Origin: Pyropia yezoensis
Taxonomy: Eukaryota > Rhodophyta > Bangiophyceae > Bangiales > Bangiaceae
Length of the DNA: 64,000 nt
Direction of reading: 5' to 3'
NCBI GenBank assembly: GCA_009829735.1
Contig: CM020618.1
Location: forward strand, 3,904,882-3,968,881
Below the pieces are notes generated by a model that was not told the DNA's origin, searched no databases, and saw only the letters and a list, made by a program, of their open reading frames with translations. Of this stretch, positions 50,694 to 63,504 are shown one piece after another (positions within the stretch are counted from its first letter, which is position 1; the number at the start of each line of letters is the position of its first letter). Made by a program: the position numbers and the translations under genes.

Positions 50694-53600
50694 CCCCCCC
50701 CCCCCGCCCCCCCCCAAAGAGGGAGACAAAGTCGGCCTCCTCCGCCTCCTCCCCCCCCGGCAGCGTCACGCCCGCGGCGGCATCGTCGCGGAGGCCGAGC
50801 GTCACCCGCTCGCGGAGCCCCCACACGTCCCCCGCCGCGGCAGCGTCATCATCAGCCGCCGCGGTGGCGGCCTTCCACGAGGCCACCAGGCAGCCGAGGC
50901 CGGCGGTGAGGTCGGCCAGCGCGCCGTCGAGGGCGCCCACCAGCCGCGCCGCCCGCCACACCGCCGCCACCGTCACCGCCACGGGGGGCACCCACCCGCC
51001 GGCGCCACCGTCGTCGTCGTCGCCGTCGCTGCCGCTGCCGCCGTCGGCGCCGCCAAAGCGCCAGCCGCGGCCCACCAGCAGCGCCATGTCCCCACTGTCG
51101 CCGCCGCCGCCCCCGACAGCACCCCCGCCCACCGCCGCAACGGGAAAGCGGAGGAGCGCGTCGGCGGCCGCCGCGGCCGCCGCCGCGGCGCGCCCCCCCC
51201 GCCGCCGCGCCGTCGCGGCGGCGGCGGCGGCCGCGAGGCGGGTGAGCCCCCCCTGCACCTCGGCGGCGGCCAGCGCCAGCCCCCCCCCCGCGTCGCGGAG
51301 GTGCCCCAGCGCCCCCCCCGCGGCCAGCCGCCCCACCGCCGCGGCGGTCACGCCCACCAGCGCCGCCGCCGCCGCAGCCGCCGCGTCCACCCCCGCCACC
51401 GCCGACGCCGCCGCCGCCGCGATGCCCCCCCCCGGCGGAGAGGCCGCCGCGGCCAGCACCTCCACCACCGCCGTCACCGCCCGGCCGTCGGGGCCAACGA
51501 CCGCCGCCAGGCGGGCGGCCTCGGCAACGAGGTGCCGAAAGGTGGGCGCCCCCGCCGGGCGGGCCACCGCCGCCGCCTCGGCCGCCGCCGCCGCCGCCCA
51601 CACGGCGGGCAGCCGGGCGGCGGCGACGGCGGCCGGCAGCGGCGGCACCGCCTCCCCGCCCAGGCGGCCCGCCGCGACGGCCGCGGCGGCCACCGCGCCG
51701 CCTGTGAGGGCGGCCGCCTCGTCTGTCGCGGTGGCGGCGGCGGCGGCCGCCGACGCGGCGGGGTCCACCACCGTCGGGGACGCCAGCGCCGCCAGCGTCG
51801 CCATCAGCCGCGCCGTGCCGACCGCCGCCCACGCCGCCCCAGACGCGGCCGCGTCGGCGGGGTGCCGGTTGGCAGCCCGCACCCGCGCCGCGGCGGCGGT
51901 GAGGGTGGCGCCGACGGGACCGCCCGCCGCGGCAGCCGCCGCCGCCACCAGCGCGTCCACGTCAGCCGCGGCCACGGCCGCCCCCGCCCCGCTGGGGGGC
52001 GGCAGCAGGTCTGCGGCGAGCCGCGCCAGCGCCGCGCCAACCACCGCCCCCCCGTCCAGGTGCGCCACCCCCGCCCCGCGGGGCGACGCGACGCCCGCCA
52101 CCAGCGCCGCCGCCGCAGCGGTCACCGCCTCGGGGGCCTCGACGCGGCCGCGTGCCGCCGCCGCCGCTGCGGTGCCGCCGCCCGCCGTGAGGGTGGCGAG
52201 CAGCGCCAGCGCCGCGCGGGGGGTGGCCGCGTCGGCCGCCGCGGCGGCGGCCGCCCACGCCAGCCCGCCACCGGCGCCGCCGCCACGCGCCGGTCCGGCG
52301 GTGGCCTGCCATGCCGCCACCGCCACCCAGTGCGCGACGGCCGCCTCGCGGGCGGCGGCGGCCAACGCTGCAGCGGCACCCGCGGACGCCGCCGCCGCCC
52401 CCGCCGCAGTCAGCGGCGGCGCGTCGGCCAGCCACCGCAGCCGCTGGGCGGCGGTGACCACCCCCAGCCCCTCCCCACCCCACCCCATCAGCCCCCACTC
52501 CACCGCCTCTGCCGACGTGGCCCGCACGCCGTCCATGGCCGCCCGCCCCGCATCCCCGCCGCCCCCATCCCCTGCCGCCGCCGCCGCCGCCGCGGCCACC
52601 GCCGCGGCCACCGCCGCGGCCGACGCGGCGAGGGCCGTCGCCGCCAGCGACCGCGCCCACAGCCCGTCCCGGGGCGGCGGCGGCACCACCACGGCGGCGG
52701 CAGCAGCGGCGGCGCCGGCAGGCCCCCCCCCCCCCCCCCCGCCCTCCTCCTCCCGCCGCCCTCCCCTGCCCGCCGCGGCCGCACGCACCAGGCGTGGCAG
52801 CGGCCGCAGGGTCCCCATCAGCCCCGCGTCTGCCTCGGCCACCCGCGTGGCGGCCAGCACCAGCGCCCGCCCGACGGCGCGGCGGAGGCCCGGCGGCAGC
52901 GCCGCGTCGCCGCCGCCGCCACCGCCGCCGCCCGAGGCAGCCGCCGCGGCGGCGCGCAGCGCGGCGTGGAGGTCCGCCTCGAGGCGGGCGCCCCGCAGCG
53001 TGACGGGCGCCGGCAGCGCGCCGGCGGCCAGCGCACCCCCCCCGACCCCAGCACCCCCCGCCGCAGGCGCCAGCGCCGGCGGCGGGGCCGCGCGCAGCGC
53101 GTCGCCCGCCGCGGCGACCGCGTCGCGGACGCGGCGGCGCATCGCCGCCGTGGCGGCGCGGGGCAGCCCCCACCGGCGCGCCCCGCCGCCGCCGCCGCCG
53201 TCGGCGGCCGCCACCACCACGGGCGCGGCGGCGGCGGCCAGGGCGGCCAGCCGCGCCACCACCGCCGCCACCGCCGCGTCGGTGGCCAGCGGGCCGGGGG
53301 TGGAGGCGGCAGCCGCCAGCGCCGCCGTCGACGCTGCCAGGTGCGTCATGGCCGCCTCGCCGGCAAGGCGCCAGCAGCCGTCGGCGCCGTCGGCGAGCGC
53401 CACCGCACCCGCCCCGCCGCCGCCGCCGCCGCCGCCGTCGGCGGCACTGTCGCCGTCGCCACGGGTGTCCATGGCGTCGGCGTCTGCGCCCGCCGCTTCC
53501 CCCCCCCCCCGGCACCCACCGCTAGCGGGGCCACCGCCCGGTACGCCACGGTCAGCTGCAACGCCGCGACCAGTAGCGGGTGGAGCGTCGGCAGGAGGGC

Positions 53601-56600
53601 GTCGGCCAGGCTCAGCGCCTCCCCCCACCCCCCCCCCACCCACCCCCCCCGCGGCGGCCACCCGCCCCGCCCGCCGCGGATACCGCCAGCGGGCTCCCCG
53701 CCGCCGCCACGCCCACCGCCACCGCCGCGGCGGCGGGCGCCACCGCCGCCACCCCATACCGCCACCGCGCGGCGCAGAGGCGCACGTCCGCGGCGGCGGC
53801 GGCGGCCCCCCCCCCCCCCCCCCCGGCGGCGGCGGCGGCGGCAGCCGGCGGCCAGCCGCCCGCCACCAGCGCGCGGCCGTCGGCGTCCCCGCCGCCCAGC
53901 GGGTCGAGGCCCAGGCCGGTAATGCCGGCGGCGGCGGCGGCGGCGGCGGCACCCGCCTGCGCCGCCGCCGCCGCCGCGTCACTCGCGGCGGCGTCGAGCC
54001 ACCGACGCACCACCGCCCCCGCGGGGGTGGCCGCCAGCGGCGCCACCGCCGCGGCAACCGCCGCCCGGCGGGCGTCCACATCCCCGGCGGCCGCGGCGGC
54101 CACCACCGCCACCGCGGCGGGGAGCAGCAGCGGGGTGGCGGCGGCGGCAACCGCCGCCCGCCCGCCGTCGCTGCCGCCCGCTGCTGCGGCGGCCGCCGCC
54201 GCCGACGCCGCCGCCTCGGTCGCCGCCGTCCCCCCCGCGGCGGGCCCCTCCCCCAGCCCGTCTGCCACGTCGCCGTCGCCGTCGCCGGGGCTGTCGCCCT
54301 CGTCCTCACCCTCTGCAGCGGCGGCCGCCCGCGCCGCCGCCGCCCGCGCCACGTCGGCGAGGTAGGCAAGCAGCCCGCCCCCCCCGCCAGGCACCAGCGG
54401 CGCCACCGCCTGGAGCGCCGCGACCGGCAGCCCCCCCCCCGCCGCCGCCACCAGCACCCGCAGCGGGGCCACCTCGGCGACCAGCGCCACGGCGGGCGCG
54501 CCCGGCGCCGCGGCCAGGCCGTCGACGGGCACGGCCGCCGACGATAGCAGGGCGGCCAGCGCGGCGGCCGCCGCGGCGGGCACGCCGTCGAGCGCCGCAG
54601 CCGCCGCAGATGCCGCCCCAGACGCCGCCGCCACCACTCCGTCCGACGCTGCCCCGTCCCGGGCAGCACCGCTACCGTCGACGCCCGCAACGGCGGCGGC
54701 GGCTGCGGCGACCGCCGCCCCCGGCGGCGCGCCGTGCGCCACCGCCGCGCGGGCGGCGGTGACCAGCCGGCCCGGGGCGTCGGCGTCCCCCCCCCCCCCC
54801 CCCCAACGGCGACGCCCCGGCGCCGCGGCGGCCGCCGCCACCGCCGCTGCGGCGGCGGCGGCCGCCGCCACGGGCGCGCCCGGCAGGCCGGCGGCGAGCG
54901 CACCCGCCGCCCCCCCCCCCAGCGGCTCGGTCAGGGTCACCTGCAGCGCCCGGTTGCGGAGGGCCTTGGACAGCCCCCCCCCCCCCCCCCCCCCTGCCCC
55001 CCCCCCTCCCGCGGCGGGTCGAGGGTGAGGAACAGCCGAAAGTCCGGGTGCGGCCGCAGCACCGCCGGCGAGCCGTCGGCCGCCGGCGGCGCCTCTGCGA
55101 GCAGCAGCGCCGCCCCCCCGCCGCGCTCGAGGAGCGGGTTGAGCCGGTCCAGCACCGCCGCTGGCACCGCCCCCGCGCGGGGGAGGAGCACCCACGCCCC
55201 CCGCGCAATGGCGGTGACCAGCGCGGAGGGGCGCCACTCAAAGGCGCCCGCCGCCGCGGGGCCGGCGGCGGCCAGGCGGGTGGCGGCGGCCAGGGCGGCC
55301 GCCGCGGCGGCCGCCGCGGGGGACGGCGCGCACAGGGGCAGCACCGCCCCCACCGCCGCCGCCACCGCCGCGTCGGCGGCGGCGGCGGTGGTGGGGGTGG
55401 GGGTGCTCCCGCCGCCGCCGCCGCCGCCGCCGCTGCCAGCGTCGCCCACCCCGCCCGCGTCCGCGTCGGCCGCCTCGGCGGCCGCAACGGCAGCGGCGAG
55501 CGCAAAGCGCGCCGTCTCCACCGCGGCCGCAGCGGCCGCCCCCAGCCCCCCGCCCTCGAGTGTCACTGCCGCCGCCGCGGCGGCGGCGGCGGCGGCCGCC
55601 CGCACCTCTCGCCCCGCGTCCGCCTGCACGTAGGCGCCCAGCAGGTCTGCCGCGTCGGCGGCGGCGCCGAGCACCACCGGCACCAGCCGCCGGCCGGCGG
55701 CGGCGGCGAGCACCCGCACCGCCGCCTCCGCGTCGGCGGGCCGCCCCGCGGCGGGGGTGATGGCGACCGGCCACCCGGCGGCAGACGCCGCCGCCGCCGC
55801 TGCGAGCGGCCGCAAGAGGGGGCGCGAGAGGAGGTGGGGCGGCGCCCCGGGGGGGGGGGGGGGGGGGTGTCCACGCCCCGCCGCAACACCGCCCGCCCAA
55901 TGCGCAGGGCACTGGGCGTCAGCCGCAGCGCAGGGACGGGCACGCCGTCATCGTCGTGGTCGTTGCCGCCGCCGGCCAGGTGCCGCAGGCGTGTCAGCGC
56001 CGCCCGCGCGGCGGCGTCGGCGGCGCCGCCGACGTCGACCACTGGCGGCGGCGGCGGCGGCAGCACCACTGCCGGCGGCGGGGGCGGAAAGTGGCGGCGG
56101 AGCGCCGCGAGCGCCGCCGCCCGCGGCGGGCCCGCCGGCAGCCGCTGCAGGACGACGGCGTCGTAAAAGGCTACCGCCGCCGCGTCGGCGGCGGCGGCGC
56201 CTTCCGCCCCCAAAGGGGGCCCCGCCGCCCCGCCAGACGCGGCGCCGTCGAGCAGGTCACACCACCGCAGCGCGTCGCGGAGGTTAAACTGGTCGTCTGC
56301 CGCCCCCCCCCCCCCGCCGGCGGGTGGGCGGCGCCCCGGGCCGGGGGCGGCGGCGGCGGCCCCCCGCCCCCCCGACAGGTCGTCGAGGACGGCAACGAGG
56401 CGGGCGACCAACCGCGGCGGCAGCCGCGGGTGCGTCGCCGCGGCAATCCACGCCACGTCTGCCGCGGCGGGCGCCTCGACGGCGACGCGGGTGAAGCGGT
56501 TGAGGAAGGAGGCGGGGAGGCCGCGGCGGCCGCCGCCCTCGGCCGCCGGGTTTTGGGCGGCAAACACCCGAAAGCCGGGGGCGGCGGCGACGACCGTACC

Positions 56601-59600
56601 CGTCTCGGGGACGGCCACCGACCGGCGGTGGTCGAGGACACCGTTGAGGCCTTCGAGCACCGACTGGGAGGCCAGGTTCATCTCGTCCAGCAGCAGCCAG
56701 TCGCCCGCCTCGAGCGCCTGCAGCAGCGCACCCCGCTTAAACACAAACCGCCCGCGGCTGGCGTCGCCGCCGCCGCCGCCGCCGCCGGCGTCACCAGTAG
56801 CGGCATCGGCGTCGGCCGTGGCGGGCGCCGGCACGTCGGCGCCGACCAGGTCGGCCATTTCCGTGTGCTCGGACAGGTTGATGCGGACGAGGCGGGCGCC
56901 CGCCGCGGCGGCAATGGCGGCGACCAGGCTGCTCTTGCCAACGCCGGGGCTCCCCTCCAGCAGCACCGGCCGGCGGGGGAGGGCGAGCGCCCGCGCCAGC
57001 CGCGCGGCGTTGCGGCCGGTGACGGGCGCGCCAAAGGCGTAGGCGTCCCCGTCCGTGGCGGCGGCGGTGCCCAGCTGGGGGAGCGTAAACGGGCCAAACG
57101 CAAGGCCGCCGCGGTCGGTGCGCCCGTTGCCGCCGCCGCCGCCACCACTGGCGTCACCGCCACTGACGGCGGCGGCGTCGGCGGCGGCAGCGGCGGCAGC
57201 GGCGGCAGCGCTGGCCGCAGCCGCCGCGTCCATTGGCGACGCACCCCCAGTCGCCCCTGCCGGAGCACCGCCGGCGGCCCCCGCCGACAGGTCGGCGGCC
57301 GCCGCCTCCGCCCGCAGCGGCGGCGGCACCAGCGACAGCACCGCCCGCCACGCGGCGGCAGCGGCGGCCGCGTTGGCCGCCGCCGCCCCCCCCACGGCCA
57401 GGCCGTCGAGCAGCACCAGCCGCGCGCCGTGCGCGTAGGCCACCAGCGGGTGGAGGGCAGCAGTGGCGGCGGTCGGGTCGTCGTCGGGCGCCCCGCCCGC
57501 ACTGGCACCGTCGGTATCGGCGTCGGGCGCCCCCGCCGCCGCAACCGCCACCTCGGCACCTGCTGCGGCACGGGCGGTGGCGGCGGCCACCCACGGGCGG
57601 GAGGTGACGGCCACAAACTCTGCCCACGCCGCCACGTCGCGGAGGGAGACGGGGATGCCCTGCCGGCGACGGGTCGTCCCCCCCCCCCCCCCCCCCCCCC
57701 CCCCGGGGGCCTCCCCCCTGGGCAGCAGCCCCGTCGCGGCCGTCACAATCGCGGCGGCCGTGGCGGCAACCGCCGGGTGCGCCGCGCCCGGCCCCCCCCC
57801 GGCCCCCCCCCCAGCGGGGAGGCGGGTGGCCACCACCGCCGCCACGTCCGCGGCGGCCGTCGGCGGGGGCACCCACAGCTCGGTGAAGCGGTTGCGGAGC
57901 GCCGGGGATAGCTCCTTCTTGCCATAGTCCCCGCCGGGGTTCATCGTGGCAAACACCCGAAAGCCGGGGGCGGCGGTAACCACCTCCACGCCGCCGCCCG
58001 CGGCTGCAGCCGCGGCGGCCGCCGCCGTGGTGGGCGGCGGCCGCGGGGCCGGCCGCCCCTTGCGGCGGCCGCGACCACTCTGTCCGGGCGGCGACGATGA
58101 CGTCAACGGCGGCGGCGGCGGCGGCGGCGCGGGGTCGACCCCCCCACGCTCGGTGAGGAGGAGGGTGGCGTCGTCCTCGAGGACGCTGTTGAGCCGCTCC
58201 GTCACCGCGTCGTCGGCCATGTTGATCTCGTCGAGGAGAATGGCGCTGCCGCCCCGCATCGCCGACACCAGCGGGCCGTCCACCCACTGGAAGAGGGGCC
58301 GCGCCGCCGCCGCCGCACCCTTGCCGTCGCCGCCACCGTCGGCAGCATCGGTGCCGTCGCCGCCGCCGCCGGCGACGGCCCCCTCGCCACGGCGAACGGG
58401 CCGAAAGCCGCCGATAAAGTCGGCCGTCTCAGTATGCCGGTGCGCGTTCACCGTCGCGAGGGGCACGCCCAGCGCGGCGGCCACCACCGCCACGGCGGTG
58501 GTCTTGCCGCAGCCGGTGCCGCCCACCAGCAGCGCCGGCTCCCCCGCCACCGCACAGCGGGTGAGGAGCACCAGCATACGGCGCATGGACGGCGTCAGCG
58601 CCACCCGCTGCGCCGCCGCCGCGGCGACCAGCCGCGCCGCCAGCGCCGCGTCGGCCACGTCCCGCGCGTCGGCGGCGGCGCCGTACGTCCCCGCGGCGGC
58701 GGCGCCGCCGTCACCGCGTGCGGCCGACGACGACGGGCCGAGCGCAAACAGGGTGTCGTCGTCGACGGCACCCGACTCCACCCCGACCGCCCCCGCAATG
58801 GTCTGCCGCACCGCCGCGACGGCGGCGGGCGGGCGGCAGCGCTCGGCGAGGAGGTAGACGCCGTGGGCGGCTAGCTCCGCTCGCGACCGCGGGCGGCGGC
58901 GGGCCCACCGGAAGAGGTCCCGGGGCGTCACCGCCCCCGCGGCGCCCGCAAAGAGCCGCCCCCCCGCCCGGCGGACGACCAGCGCCCGCAGGACGGCGAG
59001 CATGGACGCGGCAAACGAGTCGGGCAGCCGCCCCCGTGATGCAAGCACCGCCCGCAGCTCCCCGTCGGGGAGGCCCCGGACGTGGAGCTCCACAAAGCGC
59101 CCCCGCAGGGCGCGGGACAGCGTCTTGCGCCCCGCGTAGGCGCCCGGCGGGTTTTGGGTGGCAAAGACCGCAAAGCCGGGGGCGGCGGTGACCACCTCCC
59201 CCGTGCCGGGCACCCGCACCTGCCGGTTGTCATCGAGCAGCCGGTTGAGGGCCTCGAGGACGTCGCCGGGCGCCAAGTTGAGCTCGTCCAGCAGCAGCCA
59301 CGAGCCGGTGCGGGCGGCCGCCACCACCGGCCCGTCCCGGTGGACCAGCCGCCCCGCCGCGTCGGTGACGTAGGACCCCAGGTACTCGGACACGTCCGTG
59401 TGCTCGTGGTTGTTGACCCGCACCAGCGGGTGGCCCGTGACACGGGCGAGGTACGCCACGAGGGCGGTCTTGCCGGCTGCGGTGGGGCCCTGGAGGAGCA
59501 CCGGCAGCCGAGGGGCACCCGCCGCGAGCGCTCGGCACACGTCGGTGAGGGTGGCCGCCACGCTCGGGGTCACCACAAAGGCGCCGTCGCCAGTGGCGGC

Positions 59601-62449
59601 CACCACCGCCGGCCGGCCGCCGCTGCCGTCGCCGTCGCCGTCGGCGGCGCCAGCGCCGGCGCCCAGCGATGGGTGGGCGTCGAGCCAAAAGCCGCCCACC
59701 TGCACCGCCCGCGCGCCCGGCGCGGGGCGCGTCACCGCTGCAAAGGGGGTGGTCGGTATCCGCCCCGCCGCCGCCGCCCCCCCCCCCCGGACCGGGCCGA
59801 CGTGACCACCAGCGGCCCCGCCGGGGCGGTGCCCCCCCGTCGGCGGCCGCCCGTCGCCGCCGCCGCCGCCGCCACCGGCGCAGCCGGTGGGGTCGCCGGC
59901 ACCCCCCCCCCCGCCGGCGGCGCCCCCCACCCCGCCAGCAGCGCATCCGCGGCCAGCCGCTCCACCGCCGCCCGCCCGTCGGGCGGGAGGCCCGCCGCAA
60001 ACGCAACGAGGGCGCCCTCGTACAGCGCCCGCCGTTCGGCGGCCGCCGACGACGACGCGAGCGTGGCGGTGACGCCCGCCGCAAAGTCCACCGCCCGCGA
60101 CAGGGAGCGGAGGCTGAACCGCGCCCGCCGCCCAGACGCGTCGGCGACCGCCCCTGACGCGGCGGCGGCAACGGCGGCGGTGTAAAAGGCCGTCACCGCC
60201 GCGGCCGTGTCGGCCTCGGCGGCGCCCCGCCCGCGGAGGGGCTGGGACGCCAACGACCCGGCCGTGCCGCTGCCGCCGCCGCCGCCGCCAGAAACGCCCG
60301 CCTCGGTGCCGTACAGGCGCTTGGCGACCAGCGCCGCCACGTCGGCAGGCGCCGTCACGTCGGGGACGTACAGCTCGGTGAAGCGGGCGCGCAGCGCGGG
60401 TGGCAGCGGCCGCTTGCCCGCATCCCCAGGCGGGTTCATGGCAGCCAGGAGCGCAAAGCCGGGGGCGGCGGTGACCCAGCCGCCCGCCTCGTCGGGCAGC
60501 GGCAGCCGCCCGTCGTCGAGGACGCCCAGCAGGCGCTCCAGCGCCTCGGGGGGGGCCAAGTTCACCTCATCCAGCAGCAGCCACGAGCCGGTCCGCATGG
60601 CCGTGACGAGGGCGCCCTCGGCAAACTCAAACGCCATGGCCGCCCGGGAGGGGGGGGGGGGGGCGCCTAGGGGGGGGGGGGGGGGGCTGCCGACCGTGGC
60701 CGAGCCCGCAGGGGCGCCGCCGTCGTCAGTGGCGGTGGCGGTGACGGTGGCGGTGGCGGTGGCGGTGGCGGTGGTCGGGGCCGTGGCCGCGGCGGTGGCG
60801 TTGGTCGCAGCGGTGGCACCAGAGGCCGCAGAAGCTGCCGCCGCCGCCGACCGCCGCCGCCGCCGCTTGCGCGGCCGCGTGCCGTTGGGGGTACCGGCGG
60901 CCGCGGCAGCGGCCGCCGCGTCGCCCGCCGCGTCGCCCGCCGCGACGCCCGCCGGCGCGGCGGTCGCGGGGACCGCCGCGTCCGTAAGCGGCCCCCTGTC
61001 GTCGGCCATCGCCACGTCGGCATCGGCCGTGACACCCGCGGGGGTGTCTGCACCGGCCGCCGCGTCAGCAGCCGCCGCCGCGTCGCCCACAGAGGCGGCC
61101 ACGCCGTCGGCGGCGGCCGCGTCCATGGCGTTCGCATCAGTGGCGGCGGTAGCCGCCAACGGCGCGTCTGCGGCAGCAGTGCCTCCGGCCGCCGCCGGCT
61201 CCCCGGCGGCCGCGGCGGCGGCACCCGCGGCACCCGCGTCGGCGTCGGCGTGTTGGGGAGGCGCCACCCCCCCGCGCTTGAGCCGCCGACGCCGCCCCCC
61301 CCCCCCCCCCCCCCCCCGCCGCTCCATATCCTCAATCAGGGGCGTCAGCACCGCCAGCCGCCGGGACAGCCGCGCCCACCCGTCCCCCCCCCGCACGGCC
61401 GGCGGCAGCGTCGCAATCGCCCCCCGCATCAGCGCCAGGGCGCGGCCGTACCCCCCCCCCGGCACCCCCCCACGGAGCGCCGCGGCGAGGGCGCCGAGGA
61501 AGCGGGCGTTGCGGGAGCGGGAGGCCACCCCACAAAAGGCGTCGGTAAAGGCGGCGGCCGCGGCGGGGACGCCCGCGGCGGCATCGACGGCACGAAAGCC
61601 GCCCAGCAGCTCCGTGCCGTCGGTCTGGCGGCTCAGGTTGACCACCACCAGCCGCCGGCCGGTGCGGGCGGCCAGCTCTGAGATGGCCGCCGTCTTGCCA
61701 GTGCCCGTTTCGCCAACGAGCAGGGGGGGCTCCCCGGCGGCGAGCGCGCGGGCGAGGCGCTCGAGCAGCCGCCGCGTGGGGGGGTTGAGCGCCAGCCGCC
61801 CGGCTGGTACCGGCGGCGGCAGCGGCAGCGGGCCGCGGGCGCCACCCCGCCGCCGGCCACCGCCATTGGCGGTGGCGGCGCTGGCAGCAGCGGCCGCCGC
61901 CGCCGCCGCCGCCGCCGCGCCGGTGAGCGGGATGGCAGCGCGACCAACCCACAGGGCCATGCCCACCCCCCCGCCCCCCCCCGGTGCGGCGGGCGCAGGG
62001 GCGAGCCGCACCTCGGGCGCGTGCGCCTCGTCGAGGCGCCAGCCCACATCTGGGGGCAGCCGCCACGCGGCGGCCGCCGCGGCGAGCGCCGCCCGCCGCA
62101 CCCGCGGGTCCGCCTCGGCGGCGGCGAGGACGTCGGCCGTGTCGGCCAGCCCCGCCTGGGGCGACAGCGCCGCCGCCCCCCCCCCGGACGCGGCGGCGGC
62201 CAGCCGCGCACAGATGGCGACCGCGTGGCGGAGCGAGAGGGGCCGCCGCACCCCCGGCACGGCGGCAACGGCGGCGAGCGCCTCGACGACCGCCGCCACC
62301 ACGCCGGGGGCGGCGAGGCCGGGGAAGCGGGCGGCAAGGATGGCCGCCCGGTCCGCCGCGCCCAGCGGCGGTAGCCGGATGACAGCCCACGACCGCCACC
62401 CCCCAGGGGGCGGGGGGGGCGGGGGGGGCGGGGGGGATGGCAGCGGGCA

Positions 62450-62514
<65 letters not shown>

Positions 62515-63467
62515 CACCGCCCGGGGTGGTGCGGGAGGCGAGGAGCGCAAAGCCGGGGGCCACCCGCAGGGCCTCCCCCCGCCCCGGCGCGTGGAGCCGC
62601 CCCCCCGGCCGCGCGGCAGCGAGGCGCGCGACGGCCGCATCCGCCGACGCGCCCCCCCCCCCGCCAACGGGCGCGGCGGCCAGCCCCTCGAGCAGCAGCC
62701 ACCGCCCACGCGCCACCGCCGCGCCCACCGGCCCGGTACGCCAGCGGAAGGCGGCCGTCTCCCCCCCCCCCCCCGCGGCGGGGACGACCCCCCCCAGGAG
62801 CTCCCCAAACGCCTCCTCCCCCCCCGCCGCTGCGTCCATGTGCACCCGCACCACCCCCGCGGGGGCGGCGCGCGTCGCGCCCGCCAGGGCGGCCAGGAAG
62901 GCCGACTTGCCACACCCCGCGGGGCCGTCGACGAGTACGGGGGTGGCCGCTGCCAGCGCAACGGCCGCCGACCGGGCGGCCGCCCGCAGGGCGGGGGTGT
63001 AGACAAACGTGTCCGACGGCAGTGGGGGGAGGGGGGGGGGGGCAGCGCCGCTGCTGACACAGCCGGGGGGAAAGGCAGGGGGGGGGGCGGGGGGGGGGTG
63101 CCTCAGCGGTAGCGCCACCCCCCCCACCCGCACGGTGCCGGCAGCATCATCCACCTCCACCGTCGGCTCGGGCGGCTCGTCGGCCGCCGTGGCGGCGGCG
63201 GCGGCGGCGGCGGTGACGGCGGCGTCATCGTCCCTGACAACCGGCGCAGCGTCAACGGCGGCGGTGGTGGTGGCAGCGTCCGCGTCCGCGTCCACGTCGG
63301 CCACAGCCACCGGCACGCACACCCGCCGCAGCATGCAGTCGTGTGCGTAGGCAGCGACGGCGAGCTCCCCCGCCACCCCCGACGCAACCACCGCCGCGGC
63401 AGCGGCGGCGTCGCCGTCGCCCCAGCCGCCACCCAGGCCCGTCACAAGCAGCGGCGGCGCGGCAGCC

Positions 63468-63504
<37 letters not shown>

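Noticed and set aside
46097-54547. Plus-strand open frame of 2,816 codons
   Set aside because: It is antisense to midasin; the sequence is Arg/Pro/Ala-rich with no domain. Stops are scarce because the DNA is so GC-rich.
49081-54903. Minus-strand frame of 1,940 codons taken as one protein
   Set aside because: Only the part from about 50716 to 53498 has midasin-like composition; its ends are Arg/Pro-rich and overlap better-supported phases.
55563-59930. Minus-strand frame with its own start at 59930 as a separate gene
   Set aside because: Its AAA modules are numbers three to five of midasin; the upstream two are in the adjacent phase, so it is not an independent protein.
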